This document shows positions 44,059 to 53,725 of a stretch of DNA of 64,000 bases, piece after piece. The position numbers and the translations under genes are program-made. Source of the stretch: Thiocapsa rosea. GTDB taxonomy: Bacteria; Pseudomonadota; Gammaproteobacteria; Chromatiales; Chromatiaceae. The first letter of the stretch is position 1; the number at the start of each line of letters is the position of its first letter. The notes under the pieces are model-generated. The model was not told where the DNA came from. It did not search any database and saw only the letters and a list, made by a program, of their open reading frames with translations. The stretch is taken from positions 2,030,501-2,094,500 of the forward strand of contig NZ_RBXL01000001.1 in assembly GCF_003634315.1 (NCBI RefSeq). Reading direction: 5' to 3'.

Positions 44059-45249
44059 TCAGTCAGGACCAAGCTGAATCACCCTCTCCAGGCCATCTAG
44101 GAGCGTTTCGTAAGACTCCTTTTCGATCAAAGGGTCAGACGACCAAAATGAGGTGTAGGGGTTATTGGTCAGAGCCATGCTGGACCAGGATTCGATCAAG
44201 CTGCTTTCCTCGATCATCGCCCACTCAGCATAGTACTGCATCTGTTCGTCTTTCCGCACAGGCTCGACCGTTTCGGAAACTACGAAGCCAGTGGATTGTG
44301 AAATCTGCTCTCCCGTCATCACATAACACCGACTCCACGTGCCAGTACTTTTCGAGATCTGGTAGTAGCATCCCTGTACATTCGTCGGGGAGGTGAGGTC
44401 AAACGTAAAAAATTGGTCGATAGAAATGCCGGGATCGAGAAGTGCATAAGTCTTCATGGTTGCATCCCAAGTGGCGGCTACGGGATCCCCCCACACGTCT
44501 TCACCTAGCAGAAAGTATTTTCCAGAGCCCTCAGGCGACTCGACAGCAGGACCCGACAGGGCATATCGATCTACCCAGACGCTGATGATCTGGTATTTGA
44601 AATCCCAGGTCCCGACGAGGCGTTCGACGAGCGCCCTAGCATCAGATTGGCAGTTGGCACCGCTGAAAGTATTGCGAAAAGGCTGGAAACCGTCAGCGAA
44701 AGCGAGCAGCGTAACATTGCCCTGGACATCAACAGGTACAGTGACATCATATAACCCAAGACTTCCGTCACATGAGAATGTGTGTTGTCCGTTAGCTAAG
44801 ACCATGCTACACAATCGACTACCCTGGACAGATGTCACTTGGCCGGTCATCCGAACCCAGCCCGAGTCTTGCTGCGAACAGCTTAATCCAACGTCGATCG
44901 TCGGACTATCAAGGCGCGCGCGATCTAGCTGCACACGTGAGGTAAGGTTGCTGGGGTGAGCAGTCATGCTGAACGGGGCGAATCCGTCAGCAAAAGCAAA
45001 CAAGGTTATGTGTCCGTTATCATCTAGCGGGACGGCCAATCGGAACGAACCATCACCGCCACATGAGAACACGTATTGACCATTTGCCAGGACCATAGCG
45101 CAGACAGGCGTTCCGTCGGCGAGGCGAACCTCCCCATGCACCGGAATCCATATTGCAGCGCTTGCTGTTCCCGTCAAGGTCGCAAGTGTCAAGCAGCATA
45201 TGGATAAAGCATTGTAAATAAAACGCGTTAGCGGGTAAGCGAAGTTCAT
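44059..45249 (-). CDS. Secreted protein with two carboxypeptidase-regulatory-like repeats and unknown C-terminal domain
   Basis: 396 residues. Signal peptide to about 32 (ALSICCLTLATLTGTASAA). Two homologous ~75-residue units: VHGEVRLADGTPVCAMVLANG ... ITLFAFADGFAPF and MTGQVTSVQGSRLCSMVLANG ... VTLLAFADGFQPF, each with a CxMVLANGQxxFSC pair of Cys likely forming a disulfide. The remaining ~180 residues begin LVERLVGTWDFKYQI, a lipocalin-like start for ligand-binding barrels, though no ligand can be named. It is between the glycosyltransferase operon and the ABC exporter, oriented away from the latter. Confidence 0.75.
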   Translation of the reverse strand: MNFAYPLTRFIYNALSICCLTLATLTGTASAAIWIPVHGEVRLADGTPVCAMVLANGQYVFSCGGDGSFRLAVPLDDNGHITLFAFADGFAPFSMTAHPSNLTSRVQLDRARLDSPTIDVGLSCSQQDSGWVRMTGQVTSVQGSRLCSMVLANGQHTFSCDGSLGLYDVTVPVDVQGNVTLLAFADGFQPFRNTFSGANCQSDARALVERLVGTWDFKYQIISVWVDRYALSGPAVESPEGSGKYFLLGEDVWGDPVAATWDATMKTYALLDPGISIDQFFTFDLTSPTNVQGCYYQISKSTGTWSRCYVMTGEQISQSTGFVVSETVEPVRKDEQMQYYAEWAMIEESSLIESWSSMALTNNPYTSFWSSDPLIEKESYETLLDGLERVIQLGPD

Positions 45250-45860
45250 CCTGAGCCTCCGATACAGCTAAACTTAAGGAGCCCGCGCTTTCTTGATCAC
45301 CAGTGACCCGAGGGGCGGTGACCGTTCGCCGCGCAACATTAGCGATCGCGGGTACAGTTGGGCTTGATCTCAGCAGAGCTTTGCGGGCGATTCGTGTTCG
45401 ACCACAAATAAGGCTAAAGAGAGCCCAGCGAAGATGCTACAGCAGTCAGCGGGGCAGCGAAAGATCTCTCTAGGCTTGGAGGTCACCGGCGGCAAAATGA
45501 CCGCTCTTGACCTCTCAGGCTCTCGCTTCCGGCGTCATCATGATCCGCGGACAGCAGAGCTTACCTTTGTTTCTGCGACGTTCGAAATCCGTGCGTACCT
45601 AAGCGAATGCCCGCGAGCTTGAGTGCGCCGGCTCGCTAAGTGGACCGAAGCGTCGTTCGAGGACGGCGTCGGTTGAGATTCGTGCGCCAACGCGCGCATG
45701 GCACGCATTGTCTGGCATCTTGGTCACGGCTACACTTGTCGTTACGGTCGCTTGGGGTTTGTGGGCTTGATGCGCACAGCTTAACTTTTCTGGATCCTTA
45801 TGAATTCGATTTTGCGATGTAAAATATTGTTTGGAATCGCTGCTGCGGAAATCTGTTGTG
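45250..45860. other. Divergent intergenic region between the secreted protein and the ABC exporter
   Basis: Short open frames exist (for example 45434-45622) but lack coding character and family signal. The AT content rises just before 45830. Promoters for both flanking units should lie here; I could not place -35/-10 pairs with confidence. Confidence 0.45.
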
Positions 45861-46712
45861 ATGTCTGCTAACGCCGAACAAGTCCGGTCACCTTTGATTG
45901 AGCAGTTTCGCTTCGGTTTGAAGCCAGAGCAATTACGCCGTGCCTTGAACGACATCCTGGACGGTTGGCGGCGTCGGGAGCTCTGGGCGACGCTGGGTCT
46001 GCATGATATACGCCAACGCTATCGGCGGTCGACGCTCGGACCCTTTTGGATCACCATCTCCATGGGTGTCATGGTCTTCGCGCTGGGCCTTCTCTATGGG
46101 CAGATCTTCGGCCAAGACCTACACGAATACCTCCCATTTCTCGCCGCAGGTTTTGTGATCTGGGGACTTGTATCCAGCATGATTTTGGGCGGGTGCCAGG
46201 CTTTTATAGCCGCAGAGGGAATGATAAAACAACTCAATGCGCCTGTATCGATTTATGGTTACCGAGAGGTTTGGTCTGCACTGATTGCTTTCGCCCACAA
46301 TATTTGGATTTTCCTGGCGGTGGCTTGGTGGTACGACGTGGGTCTGAGTTGGCAGGTGCTCTGGGTGCTCCCCGCTGTCCTGATTCTTGTGATCAACGGT
46401 TTCTGGATGGCGCTTTTTTTCGGGCTCCTTAGTGCGCGGTTTCGAGATGTGCCTCTGATCGTCGGTAGCGTGGTTCAAGTTCTATTCTTCCTCACGCCTG
46501 TGATCTGGCGACCCGAGATGTTGCCCGATCGGGCCTTGTTCCTGCAGCTCAATCCTTTCTATCACATGGTCGAGATCCTCCGTGCGCCCATGCTTGGACA
46601 AGCCCCTCTGTTGGAAAACTGGCTTGCCGTAATCGCTATAGCAGTGTTCGGGTGGGCGATAACGCTCTTCTTTTATTCCGCCTATCGTTGGCGGATCGCC
46701 TATTGGGTATGA
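45861..46712 (+). CDS. wzm: ABC-2 type polysaccharide exporter permease (Wzm-like)
   Basis: 283 residues from the ATG at 45861 (an in-frame TTG at 45831 would add 10). RRRELWATLGLHDIRQRYRRSTLGPFWITISMGVMV is the typical N-terminal amphipathic segment plus first helix of O-antigen/teichoic-acid permeases. Six membrane helices in total; PVIWRPEMLPDRALFLQLNPFYHMVEILRAP is the conserved C-terminal loop. It forms the inner-membrane channel for an undecaprenyl-linked glycan and pairs with the ATPase whose start overlaps its stop region. Confidence 0.93.
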   Translation: MSANAEQVRSPLIEQFRFGLKPEQLRRALNDILDGWRRRELWATLGLHDIRQRYRRSTLGPFWITISMGVMVFALGLLYGQIFGQDLHEYLPFLAAGFVIWGLVSSMILGGCQAFIAAEGMIKQLNAPVSIYGYREVWSALIAFAHNIWIFLAVAWWYDVGLSWQVLWVLPAVLILVINGFWMALFFGLLSARFRDVPLIVGSVVQVLFFLTPVIWRPEMLPDRALFLQLNPFYHMVEILRAPMLGQAPLLENWLAVIAIAVFGWAITLFFYSAYRWRIAYWV

Positions 46713-46723
46713 GGGCAGGGACG

Positions 46724-48049
46724 ATGGCATCTGTTATTCTCAAGAATGTGTCCGTGTCCTTTCCGGTTTACAGCTCGGCGACAAGATCCATCAAGAATCG
46801 CTTGATGCAGAGTGCGACCGGTGGACAGATTCGTTCCGAGTCAGGCTCCGACCGAATCTCGGTTGTACAGGCCCTGCAAGACATCAATCTCAAGCTTGAG
46901 AGTGGAGATCGAATCGGACTTGTGGGGCACAATGGTGCAGGCAAAACGACGTTGTTGCGCGTGCTCGCCGGGATTTACGAGCCAAATGAGGGCTGCGTGG
47001 ACGTTAAGGGGTCGACAGTGCCCTTGTTCGATATCAGTCTTGGAATGGATCCGGAAAGTACCGGCTATGAGAATATTCTACTCCGCGGTCTTTACTTGGG
47101 GCTGAAGCGTTCTCAGATTCGTTCCCGTATGGACGAGATCGCTGATTTCACGGAGCTTGGTGATTTCCTCAATCTGCCAATTCGTACCTATTCGGCGGGA
47201 ATGCAGATGCGCCTTGCCTTTGCGGTTTCGACATCCGTGGCCCCGGATATTTTGTTGATCGACGAGGGAATCGGTGCTGGTGATGCTGCATTTCTGGAGA
47301 AGGCTAGCGAGCGTCTGAAGTTGTTTACGGAGCAGGTTTCCATCATCGTACTGTCTTCCCATTCCGAAGACCTGATCAGGCGGATGTGCAACAAGGCGTT
47401 ACTGATGGAGCACGGCAGGGTAATCGGCGCGGGCACCACAGAAAATGTCTTGATGCAGTATCGAGAATTGCGTGGCGAGGCGGCTGCTCAATCCACGTTA
47501 GCGCATACGATAATGACCCTTGCTGAAAAACATGAGGAGAAGGACGTCGCTGAAGCGCAGTCATCACTGGGAACCGACGCTGAGGTTCCAAGTGACCTGC
47601 GCGAGTGGGCGCATCAAACGGCTTGTCTGCTCCGGGCGGGCCGCTGGGAGGCTGTCGATCTGGATCGACTCGTGCGTGAGGTGGAATCTATCGCCGATCA
47701 GAGTCATGAGGTGATCGAGAGTCAACTGTCGTACCTATCACTCCAGGTTTTAACTTGGCATCTCCGAGAGTCCGAAAGGTCGGAGCTTCGCCGCGATCTC
47801 ATCGGTCAGGTCAGGCGCCAAATTGCGCTCATGATTGAGGCAGACCCGACACTCGTCGAGGCGTCAGAGAGCTATCTCGGGCCTGCCTACCGAAGGGCAC
47901 GCGCCGGCGCTGCGCGCCATCTAAAGATCGAGCCAAGCCAAATTCCGGAAGAATGCAGCATTTCTCTGGAAACATTGTTGGACGATTCTTGGTTTCCAGG
48001 GGTTACATCCAAGGTTTCGGCGGTTCAACAAATCTCAAAAACAACCTAA
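46724..48049 (+). CDS. wzt: Polysaccharide ABC exporter ATPase (Wzt-like) with C-terminal DUF29 domain
   Basis: 441 residues from the ATG at 46724 (GGGCAGGGACG before it); an ATG at 46709 overlapping the permease stop is an alternative. ATPase: Walker A GHNGAGKT (68-75), signature TYSAGMQ (155-161), Walker B ILLIDEG (176-182), H-loop SSHSED. In place of a Wzt glycan-binding beta-sandwich, residues about 290-427 match the DUF29 pattern: [59 protein letters not shown]. It energises export of the glycan made by the locus. Its stop overlaps the convergent ubiB stop by 3-4 bases. Confidence 0.9.
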   Translation: MASVILKNVSVSFPVYSSATRSIKNRLMQSATGGQIRSESGSDRISVVQALQDINLKLESGDRIGLVGHNGAGKTTLLRVLAGIYEPNEGCVDVKGSTVPLFDISLGMDPESTGYENILLRGLYLGLKRSQIRSRMDEIADFTELGDFLNLPIRTYSAGMQMRLAFAVSTSVAPDILLIDEGIGAGDAAFLEKASERLKLFTEQVSIIVLSSHSEDLIRRMCNKALLMEHGRVIGAGTTENVLMQYRELRGEAAAQSTLAHTIMTLAEKHEEKDVAEAQSSLGTDAEVPSDLREWAHQTACLLRAGRWEAVDLDRLVREVESIADQSHEVIESQLSYLSLQVLTWHLRESERSELRRDLIGQVRRQIALMIEADPTLVEASESYLGPAYRRARAGAARHLKIEPSQIPEECSISLETLLDDSWFPGVTSKVSAVQQISKTT

Positions 48050-49707
48050 ACCTGCCGACCCGCAGAGAAAAACAACAACGCACCGACCATGTAACAGCCT
48101 GCGACGAGCGCAACCCCGGTCGTCGCCGGCAACCAAGGACCGGGTCCGAGCAGCAGGATGAGGGTGCCGCAGACGATGACGGTGGCGCCGCCGAGTGCGC
48201 GGACCGACTGGGATGTCGATGCGGCCTTGTCGTGCCCTGAGTTGCGGCCGTGGTCGCCGAACGCCCCGGCCTCGGCTGCGCGTAGACGCTTGTCGTACGT
48301 GCTGAGGATCCGGTAGGCCATCAAGGGGATCTCGGGTGTCTGATCGGCGACGGAGATGAAGTTGCGTTTGGTCCGTTCAAGCAGCCCAACGACCCCGATC
48401 TGCTCCTGCATCCAACGTTCCATGTAAGGCTTTGCCGTGGTCCAGAGGTCGAGTTCCGGGTAGAGCTGACGGCCGAGGCCTTCGATGTTGAGCAGCGTCT
48501 TCTCCAGTAGCACCAACTGCGGCTGGATCTCCATGTCGAAGCGCCGCGCGGTCTGAAACAGCCGCACCAGGAAGTGTCCGAAGGAGATCTCGGCCAGCGG
48601 CTTCTCGAAGATGGGCTCGCTGACGGTGCGGATGGCGGATTCGAACTCGTCGACGCGCGTCCCGGACGGGACCCAGCCCGATTCCACGTGCAGCTCGGCG
48701 ACGCGCCGATAGTCACGCTCGAAGAAGGCGAGCAGGTTCTCGGCGAGATAGCGCTGGTCCTCGGTCGTGAGTGTGCCGACGATGCCGAAGTCGATGGAGA
48801 TATAACGCCCTGACGGCTCGACGAAGATGTTGCCCGGGTGCATGTCCGCGTGAAAAAAGTTGTCGCGGAAGACCTGGGTGAAGAAGATCTCGACCCCGCG
48901 CTCGCCGAGCTGTTTCATGCTCACGCCTTGGGCTTTCAGGCGCGCGACATCGCTCACCGGGGTGCCGTAGATGCGCTCCATCACCATGACGCCCGGGCGG
49001 GTCCAGTCCCAGTAGACCTCCGGGATGTAGAGCATCTCGCTGTGGATCCAGTTGCGACGCAGCAGGGATGCGTTGGCGGCCTCGCGTTGCAGATCCAGCT
49101 CGTCGTAGATGGTCTTCTCGTACTCGCGGACCACGTCGACCGGGCGCAGCCGACGCCCGTCCTTCCAGTAGCGCTCGGCGAGATGGGCGACGGTGTACAT
49201 CAGCCCGAGATCGCCGCGGATGGTCCGCTCGATGCCGGGTCGCAGCACCTTGACCACGATCTCGGTCCCGTTCTTCAGCCGTCCGGTGTGGACTTGCGCG
49301 ATGGAGGCGGAGGCGAGCGGGATGGGGTTGAACTCGTCGAGCACGTCGTCGACCGAGCAGTCCCAGGCTTTTTCGATGATGGCGCGTGCCTCCGCGCCGT
49401 CGAAGGGCGGCACCCGATCCTGAAGCTTGGCCAGCTCGACGGCCAGTTCGTCGGGCAGCAGATCGCGCCGGGTCGAGAGGATCTGCCCGAATTTGACGAA
49501 GATCGGCCCCAGGTCTTCCAGCGCGAGGCGCACGCGGACCGGGTAGGAACTGGGCAGGTTGCGCCGAAACCAGTGCCAGGGCGAGATGTAGGTGATCCAA
49601 CGCAGCGGCCGAAACAGGTGGGTCGCGAGGATGACCTCGTCGAGTCCGTGGCGCAGTAGGATTCGATTGATGCGGAAGAGCCGCAGGGCCTCGCGGGGTC
49701 CGATCAT
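48046..49707 (-). CDS. ubiB: UbiB, atypical kinase/ATPase for ubiquinone synthesis
   Basis: 553 residues. KxGQ motif in [19 protein letters not shown], Ala-rich nucleotide loop [11 protein letters not shown], catalytic [12 protein letters not shown], metal motif SIDFGIVG, and two C-terminal membrane helices ([32 protein letters not shown]). UbiB is a COQ8/ABC1 family ATPase supporting lipid-quinone precursor handling in the membrane. Its ATG overlaps the ubiJ stop (ATGA). The longer frame extending upstream to 49980 reads through ubiJ and is not used. Confidence 0.97.
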   Translation of the reverse strand: MIGPREALRLFRINRILLRHGLDEVILATHLFRPLRWITYISPWHWFRRNLPSSYPVRVRLALEDLGPIFVKFGQILSTRRDLLPDELAVELAKLQDRVPPFDGAEARAIIEKAWDCSVDDVLDEFNPIPLASASIAQVHTGRLKNGTEIVVKVLRPGIERTIRGDLGLMYTVAHLAERYWKDGRRLRPVDVVREYEKTIYDELDLQREAANASLLRRNWIHSEMLYIPEVYWDWTRPGVMVMERIYGTPVSDVARLKAQGVSMKQLGERGVEIFFTQVFRDNFFHADMHPGNIFVEPSGRYISIDFGIVGTLTTEDQRYLAENLLAFFERDYRRVAELHVESGWVPSGTRVDEFESAIRTVSEPIFEKPLAEISFGHFLVRLFQTARRFDMEIQPQLVLLEKTLLNIEGLGRQLYPELDLWTTAKPYMERWMQEQIGVVGLLERTKRNFISVADQTPEIPLMAYRILSTYDKRLRAAEAGAFGDHGRNSGHDKAASTSQSVRALGGATVIVCGTLILLLGPGPWLPATTGVALVAGCYMVGALLFFSAGRQV

Positions 49708-50345
49708 GACGGAGTGCCGGACCCCGCATGTGTGCGAGCGAGGCGCTCGATACGCGCCTCTGCGCGCTCGACGTCGTCGCGCAGGATGTCGACCTGCGCC
49801 AGGTACGCCTCGACCTCGTAGCGTGTCGGCGTCAGGCGGGCCTCTTCCTGAAGGTATTCCTGAAGATTCGCGGTCAGGGAATCGGAGCTCTTGCGTGCCC
49901 ATTGCGCCGCCGCGCGCGCCTGATTGCCGACCTGGTGGGCGAAGGGATCGCCGATGATGCGAGCGAGCTGCTCCTCCCAATCCACGTCGAGGCCGGCGAT
50001 CGCACGGTTGAAGGCTTGTGCCAGTAACGTATCGCCGAGGATCTCGACCTCGCCTTGGATGATCTGTGTTTCCTTGCGCTCGGCCATGCCCATGCGGGCG
50101 AGGGCGAGCGGCGTGCCGCGGATCAGGCAGTCCGGCTCGGCGTCGTAACCGCCGAAGAGCTGGAGACGCCGCTCACTCGGGATGATGGTCACGCGCGTGC
50201 CGAACCCCTTGAGCTCGATGCCGATGATCCGCCCCTCGAGTGCGGCGAATGCGGCCGCACCCTCCGGGTCCAGTGCGATGTAGCGGTTCAGTGCCTGCTC
50301 GACGACGGCCAGCGCCGCGTCCGGGATCTGGATGCCTTCGGTCAC
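49704..50345 (-). CDS. ubiJ: UbiJ, ubiquinone biosynthesis accessory factor (SCP2-like)
   Basis: 213 residues from a GTG that overlaps the ubiE stop (GTGA). An SCP2-type lipid-binding start ([56 protein letters not shown]) is followed by an acidic helical linker ([14 protein letters not shown]) and a C-terminal coiled coil ([20 protein letters not shown]). UbiJ holds ubiquinone intermediates in the soluble Ubi complex with UbiK. The ubiE-ubiJ-ubiB order is standard for gammaproteobacteria. Confidence 0.95.
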   Translation of the reverse strand: MTEGIQIPDAALAVVEQALNRYIALDPEGAAAFAALEGRIIGIELKGFGTRVTIIPSERRLQLFGGYDAEPDCLIRGTPLALARMGMAERKETQIIQGEVEILGDTLLAQAFNRAIAGLDVDWEEQLARIIGDPFAHQVGNQARAAAQWARKSSDSLTANLQEYLQEEARLTPTRYEVEAYLAQVDILRDDVERAEARIERLARTHAGSGTPS

Positions 50346-51091
50346 AGCTTGTACCCTCGGTGGATGGCGACGATGCCGCCGCTGTGGTTGAAGTAGTCGC
50401 AACGCTCGAACCCGGCCGCCTCCATCATGGCGCGCAGCGTCTCTTGGTCCGGGTGCATGCGGATGGATTCGGCCAGATAGCGATAGCTCTCGGGGTCGTT
50501 CACGACCAAGCGGCCGAGTGTGGGAAGGACCGAGAAGGAGTAGAGGTCGTACGCCTTGCTCAAGGGGCGGCTGACCGGGTGCGAGAACTCCAAGATCAGT
50601 GCCCGTCCGCCGGGCCGCAGCACACGCTGCATCTCCACGAGTGCGGCCTGCTTGTCGGTGACGTTGCGCAGACCGAAACCGATGGTGACGCAGTCGAAGT
50701 AATCCGACGGGAACGGCAGTTTCTCTGCATTGATCAGGGCGTAATGCAGGTTGCCGACGCGTCCGCGGTCGAGCATGCGCTCGCGCCCCTCGGTGAGCAT
50801 GGAGGCGTTGATGTCGGACATGACCACCAGTCCCTGTGCGCCGACGATGCCGGAGAAGCGCTCGGCGAGATCGCCCGTCCCTGAAGCGAGATCCAGCACA
50901 CGTTGTCCGCGCCGCACGCCCGAAAGCTCGATGGTGTGACGCTTCCAGAGCCGATGGATGCCCAAGGACATGAGGTCGTTCATGAGGTCGTATCGCGAGG
51001 CGACCGAGTCGAACACCGCGCGCACGCGCGACGCCTTCTCCTCGACCGGAACCTGCTGATAACCGAAATGTGTCGTCTTGTCTTCGGACAT
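50342..51091 (-). CDS. ubiE: UbiE, demethylmenaquinone/2-methoxy-6-polyprenylbenzoquinol C-methyltransferase
   Basis: 249 residues from the ATG at 51091 ([20 protein letters not shown]), the conserved N-terminus; an upstream ATG at 51130 would add 13 residues. Signature motifs: [28 protein letters not shown] motif [15 protein letters not shown], and [21 protein letters not shown]-methylation step of ubiquinone (and menaquinone where made) synthesis in the cytoplasm. Confidence 0.98.
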   Translation of the reverse strand: MSEDKTTHFGYQQVPVEEKASRVRAVFDSVASRYDLMNDLMSLGIHRLWKRHTIELSGVRRGQRVLDLASGTGDLAERFSGIVGAQGLVVMSDINASMLTEGRERMLDRGRVGNLHYALINAEKLPFPSDYFDCVTIGFGLRNVTDKQAALVEMQRVLRPGGRALILEFSHPVSRPLSKAYDLYSFSVLPTLGRLVVNDPESYRYLAESIRMHPDQETLRAMMEAAGFERCDYFNHSGGIVAIHRGYKL

Positions 51092-51327
51092 GCTGTGTCT
51101 CTGCTGAACCGCGCTTGATTGGATCTGCACCGCTTCGGGGTTTGCTCGGCCTTGACGCGAACAAGGGCCGTCGGCGGCGCGGTTCAGATCGATGATGGTT
51201 TCGAAGGTCGAGGCCGTTGTGCGGCGACGACCATGTGATCCGGGTCGGTCGACGCGAACATAAGGCGTGCGTCGTGCCGTGCGGGCGTCAGTTTACAACA
51301 TCGGCTCTACAAGATCGGCGTCGCGGA

Positions 51328-51690
51328 TCAGGAGGCAAGGACCTTTCGTTTCTGTCCGGCTTTTTCCAACTCGTCGAGATACGCCTTCCAACGGTGCTCC
51401 TGCTCGACCCCGAGGGTGTAGAGGTACTCCCAGGAGTAGATGCCGGTGTTGTGCTCGTCGTCGAAGTGCAGACAGATGGCGTAGTTGCCGACGGGCTCGA
51501 TCTTGTCGACCCCGACATCTTCCTTGCCGAGCTGCAGGACGCGCTGCCCCGGACCGTGACCCTGGACCTCGGCCGATGGGGAGTAGACGCGCAGGTACTC
51601 GCACGGCAGGTTGAAGTGCGAGCCGTCGTCGAAGGTGATCTCGAGGATCCGTGATTGTTGGTGCAGGTTCAGCTCGGTGGGTGTCGGCAT
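51328..51690 (-). CDS. DUF971 protein (gamma-butyrobetaine hydroxylase N-terminal-like domain)
   Basis: 120 residues, a single DUF971 domain: ILEITFDDGSHFNLPCEYLRVYSPSAEVQGHG, then VGNYAICLHFDDEHNTGIYSWEYLY. The same fold forms the N-terminal part of gamma-butyrobetaine hydroxylases and occurs alone next to hslU and ubiE in gammaproteobacteria. Function unknown, possibly linked to iron-sulfur or metal handling. It lies between hslU and ubiE. Confidence 0.93.
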   Translation of the reverse strand: MPTPTELNLHQQSRILEITFDDGSHFNLPCEYLRVYSPSAEVQGHGPGQRVLQLGKEDVGVDKIEPVGNYAICLHFDDEHNTGIYSWEYLYTLGVEQEHRWKAYLDELEKAGQKRKVLAS

Positions 51691-51762
51691 GGGGTTCTCC
51701 GGCGTCCGCGATGCTGCCGCGGAGGTTTTTGAATAGGATTGATTGGATCAAGAACGATGTTG

Positions 51763-51806
51763 CTTTAAACCGCGCCGACTCCGACAGTCGTCGGAGCCGG
51801 CGCGGG
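51763..51806 (-). terminator. Probable Rho-independent terminator of hslU
   Basis: A 16-position stem CCGCGCCG-A-CTCCGAC paired with GTCGGAG-C-CGGCGCGG (one A/C mismatch, AGTC loop). Read on the minus strand it is followed by GGTTTAAAG. It begins 44 bases after the hslU stop and precedes the DUF971 gene. Confidence 0.6.
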
Positions 51807-51849
51807 CCAAGCCAGTCCAACAAACGGCGCATACGGCACCGGGTGCGGT

Positions 51850-53181
51850 TTACAGGATATAACGCGAGAGATCCTCGTCAGCCGCGAGCCCCGCGAGGTT
51901 TTGATCGACATAGGCCGCGTTGATGGTCACCGTCACGCGATCCAGATCAGACGCGTTGTAGGACACGTCCTCCAGCAGCCGCTCCAGAACAGTATGCAGA
52001 CGACGCGCCCCGATGTTCTCGGTGCGCTCGTTGACCTGCCAGGCGATCTCGGCGAGTCGACGGATGCCGTCCTCGGTGAACTCCAGGCCGACGCCCTCCG
52101 TGGCGAGCAGTGCACGGTACTGATCTGTCAAAGATGCGTCCGGCTCGGTGAGAATTCGCACGAAATCCTCCGTGGTCAGGGCCTTGAGCTCGACGCGAAT
52201 CGGCAGGCGGCCCTGCAGCTCCGGGATCAGATCCGAGGGTTTGGAGAGGTGGAAGGCACCGGAGGCGATGAAGAGGATGTGATCCGTGCGTACCGAGCCG
52301 TGCTTGGTCGACACCGTGCTGCCCTCCACCAGCGGCAGTAGGTCGCGCTGCACGCCCTCGCGCGAGACATCGGCCCCCGCCATGCCTTCGCCGCGCTTGG
52401 TGACCTTGTCGAGCTCGTCGAGGAACACGATGCCGTTCTGCTCGACGTTTTCGATCGCACGCAGCTTCAGCTCCTCGTCGTTGACCCGCTTGGCCGCCTC
52501 TTCGTCTTTGAGCAGCTGCCGGGCGTCGCGGATGCGCAGCTTGCGACGCTTCATGCGACCCTGGCCGAGGTTCTGGAAAAGCCCTTGAAGCTGATTGGTC
52601 ATCTCCTCCATGCCGGGCGGGGCCATGATCTCGACCCCCATCGGCGAGGCGGAGACCTGGATCTCGATCTCGCGCTCGTCGAGCTCGCCGGCGCGCAGAC
52701 GATCGCGAAATTTTTCGCGGGTCGCCGAGCTGGTGGTCGAGCGGCTCTCTTCCTCGAAATTCGACGGCGGCGGGAGGAGCGCGTCGAGGATGCGCTCCTC
52801 GGCGGCGGCCTCGGCCTGTCCCGCGAGCTTCGCCATCTCCTGCTCGCGCGCGAGCTTGATCCCGATGTCGGCCAGATCGCGAATGATCGACTCGACGTCG
52901 CGCCCGACATAGCCGACCTCGGTGAACTTGGTCGCCTCCACCTTTAGAAACGGCGCATTGGCCAGGCGGGCCAGTCGCCGCGCGATCTCGGTCTTGCCCA
53001 CGCCGGTCGGACCGATCATTAAGATGTTCTTCGGTGTGATCTCCGAGCGCATCGGCTCCGGGATCTGGGAGCGACGCCACCGGTTGCGCAAGGCGATGGC
53101 GACGGCGCGCTTCGCCTCGTCCTGACCGACGATGTGCTTGTCGAGCTCCGAAACGATGCGTTGTGGGGTGATTTCCGACAT
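51850..53181 (-). CDS. hslU: HslU, ATPase subunit of the HslVU protease
   Basis: 443 residues, the usual length. Begins [35 protein letters not shown]. Walker [16 protein letters not shown], Walker [13 protein letters not shown], the intermediate domain between them, sensor 2 [18 protein letters not shown], and the C-terminal LSRYIL tail that docks into HslV. AAA+ unfoldase feeding the HslV peptidase. hslV normally lies directly upstream on the same strand; here phage-like genes begin 167 bases upstream. A GGACAG remains 7-12 bases before the ATG and may still serve translation. Confidence 0.98.
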   Translation of the reverse strand: MSEITPQRIVSELDKHIVGQDEAKRAVAIALRNRWRRSQIPEPMRSEITPKNILMIGPTGVGKTEIARRLARLANAPFLKVEATKFTEVGYVGRDVESIIRDLADIGIKLAREQEMAKLAGQAEAAAEERILDALLPPPSNFEEESRSTTSSATREKFRDRLRAGELDEREIEIQVSASPMGVEIMAPPGMEEMTNQLQGLFQNLGQGRMKRRKLRIRDARQLLKDEEAAKRVNDEELKLRAIENVEQNGIVFLDELDKVTKRGEGMAGADVSREGVQRDLLPLVEGSTVSTKHGSVRTDHILFIASGAFHLSKPSDLIPELQGRLPIRVELKALTTEDFVRILTEPDASLTDQYRALLATEGVGLEFTEDGIRRLAEIAWQVNERTENIGARRLHTVLERLLEDVSYNASDLDRVTVTINAAYVDQNLAGLAADEDLSRYIL

Positions 53182-53198
53182 CTGGTTCTGTCCTGTAG

Positions 53199-53236
53199 CG
53201 ACGCGAGAAAACTTTTGCCCTCGACGCGAGAAAACT
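53199..53236. repeat. 15-base direct repeats near the element end
   Basis: CGACGCGAGAAAACT occurs at 53199-53213 and 53222-53236 (23-base period). GCGAGAAAA resembles the GCGAAAA core of MuA-type end sites. They lie 18-55 bases upstream of the hslU start codon and could be transposase-binding sites. Confidence 0.5.
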
Positions 53237-53347
53237 GATTTTCCAGTTTCTCACTCCGCGATACCAGCCTTTCACTCTCCGACACTCTCCGCGCGAAACG
53301 CCCCACCTCCGAACCGCTAGGCGGCGCGTCACGAACACGCAATGACG

Positions 53348-53725
53348 TTATTCGGGGCGGGGTGTACCGGCGGCGCGGAGGTCTTCGCGGGCGGTCTCGA
53401 AGGCGACGGCGAGGGTTTCCATCTCCACTGCGAGCCTCCCGGATTGATCCTGGATCGACTGCACCACCCAAGGCTCTCCGATCGGGATGCCGGCCGCGCT
53501 ACAGGTCTTGGCGGCGGAGAGCAAAGTGGCCAACGCCGCACCGGCGCCGATGACTTGGGCCCATGAAGGGCGGCTCGGATCCGGGTTGCTCCGGCACAGG
53601 GCGACCGCACCGGCGGTGTCGCGGGCCAGCTTGAGCAGCGCGCTACCGACAGCGGCGCAGCTCTCGGCGGTCGGTGGCCCGTCGAGCTCTAGGTTTCGGC
53701 AGACTTCGCGCTTGAACTTTGTCAT
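53348..53725 (-). CDS. Small protein of unknown function, last gene of the Mu-like element
   Basis: 125 residues; its ATG overlaps the tape-measure stop by one base (TGATG). Helical, with SWAQVIGAGAALATLLSAAKTCSAAGIPIG forming a possible hydrophobic helix, and two or three Cys. I do not recognise it. Position after the tape measure suggests a tail-related or end-of-operon gene. Confidence 0.6.
   Translation of the reverse strand: MTKFKREVCRNLELDGPPTAESCAAVGSALLKLARDTAGAVALCRSNPDPSRPSWAQVIGAGAALATLLSAAKTCSAAGIPIGEPWVVQSIQDQSGRLAVEMETLAVAFETAREDLRAAGTPRPE

Noticed and set aside
45434-45622. 62-codon plus frame before the exporter genes
   Set aside because: No ribosome binding site, no family resemblance, and in a region that should hold promoters.
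45700-45730. Possible sigma-54 promoter (TGGCACGCATTGTC)
   Set aside because: The GC of the -12 element is missing at the required spacing.
49704-51164. 486-codon minus frame covering ubiE and ubiJ
   Set aside because: Only its last 213 codons are real (UbiJ); the front is an off-frame reading of ubiE, and the GTG overlapping the ubiE stop is the natural start.
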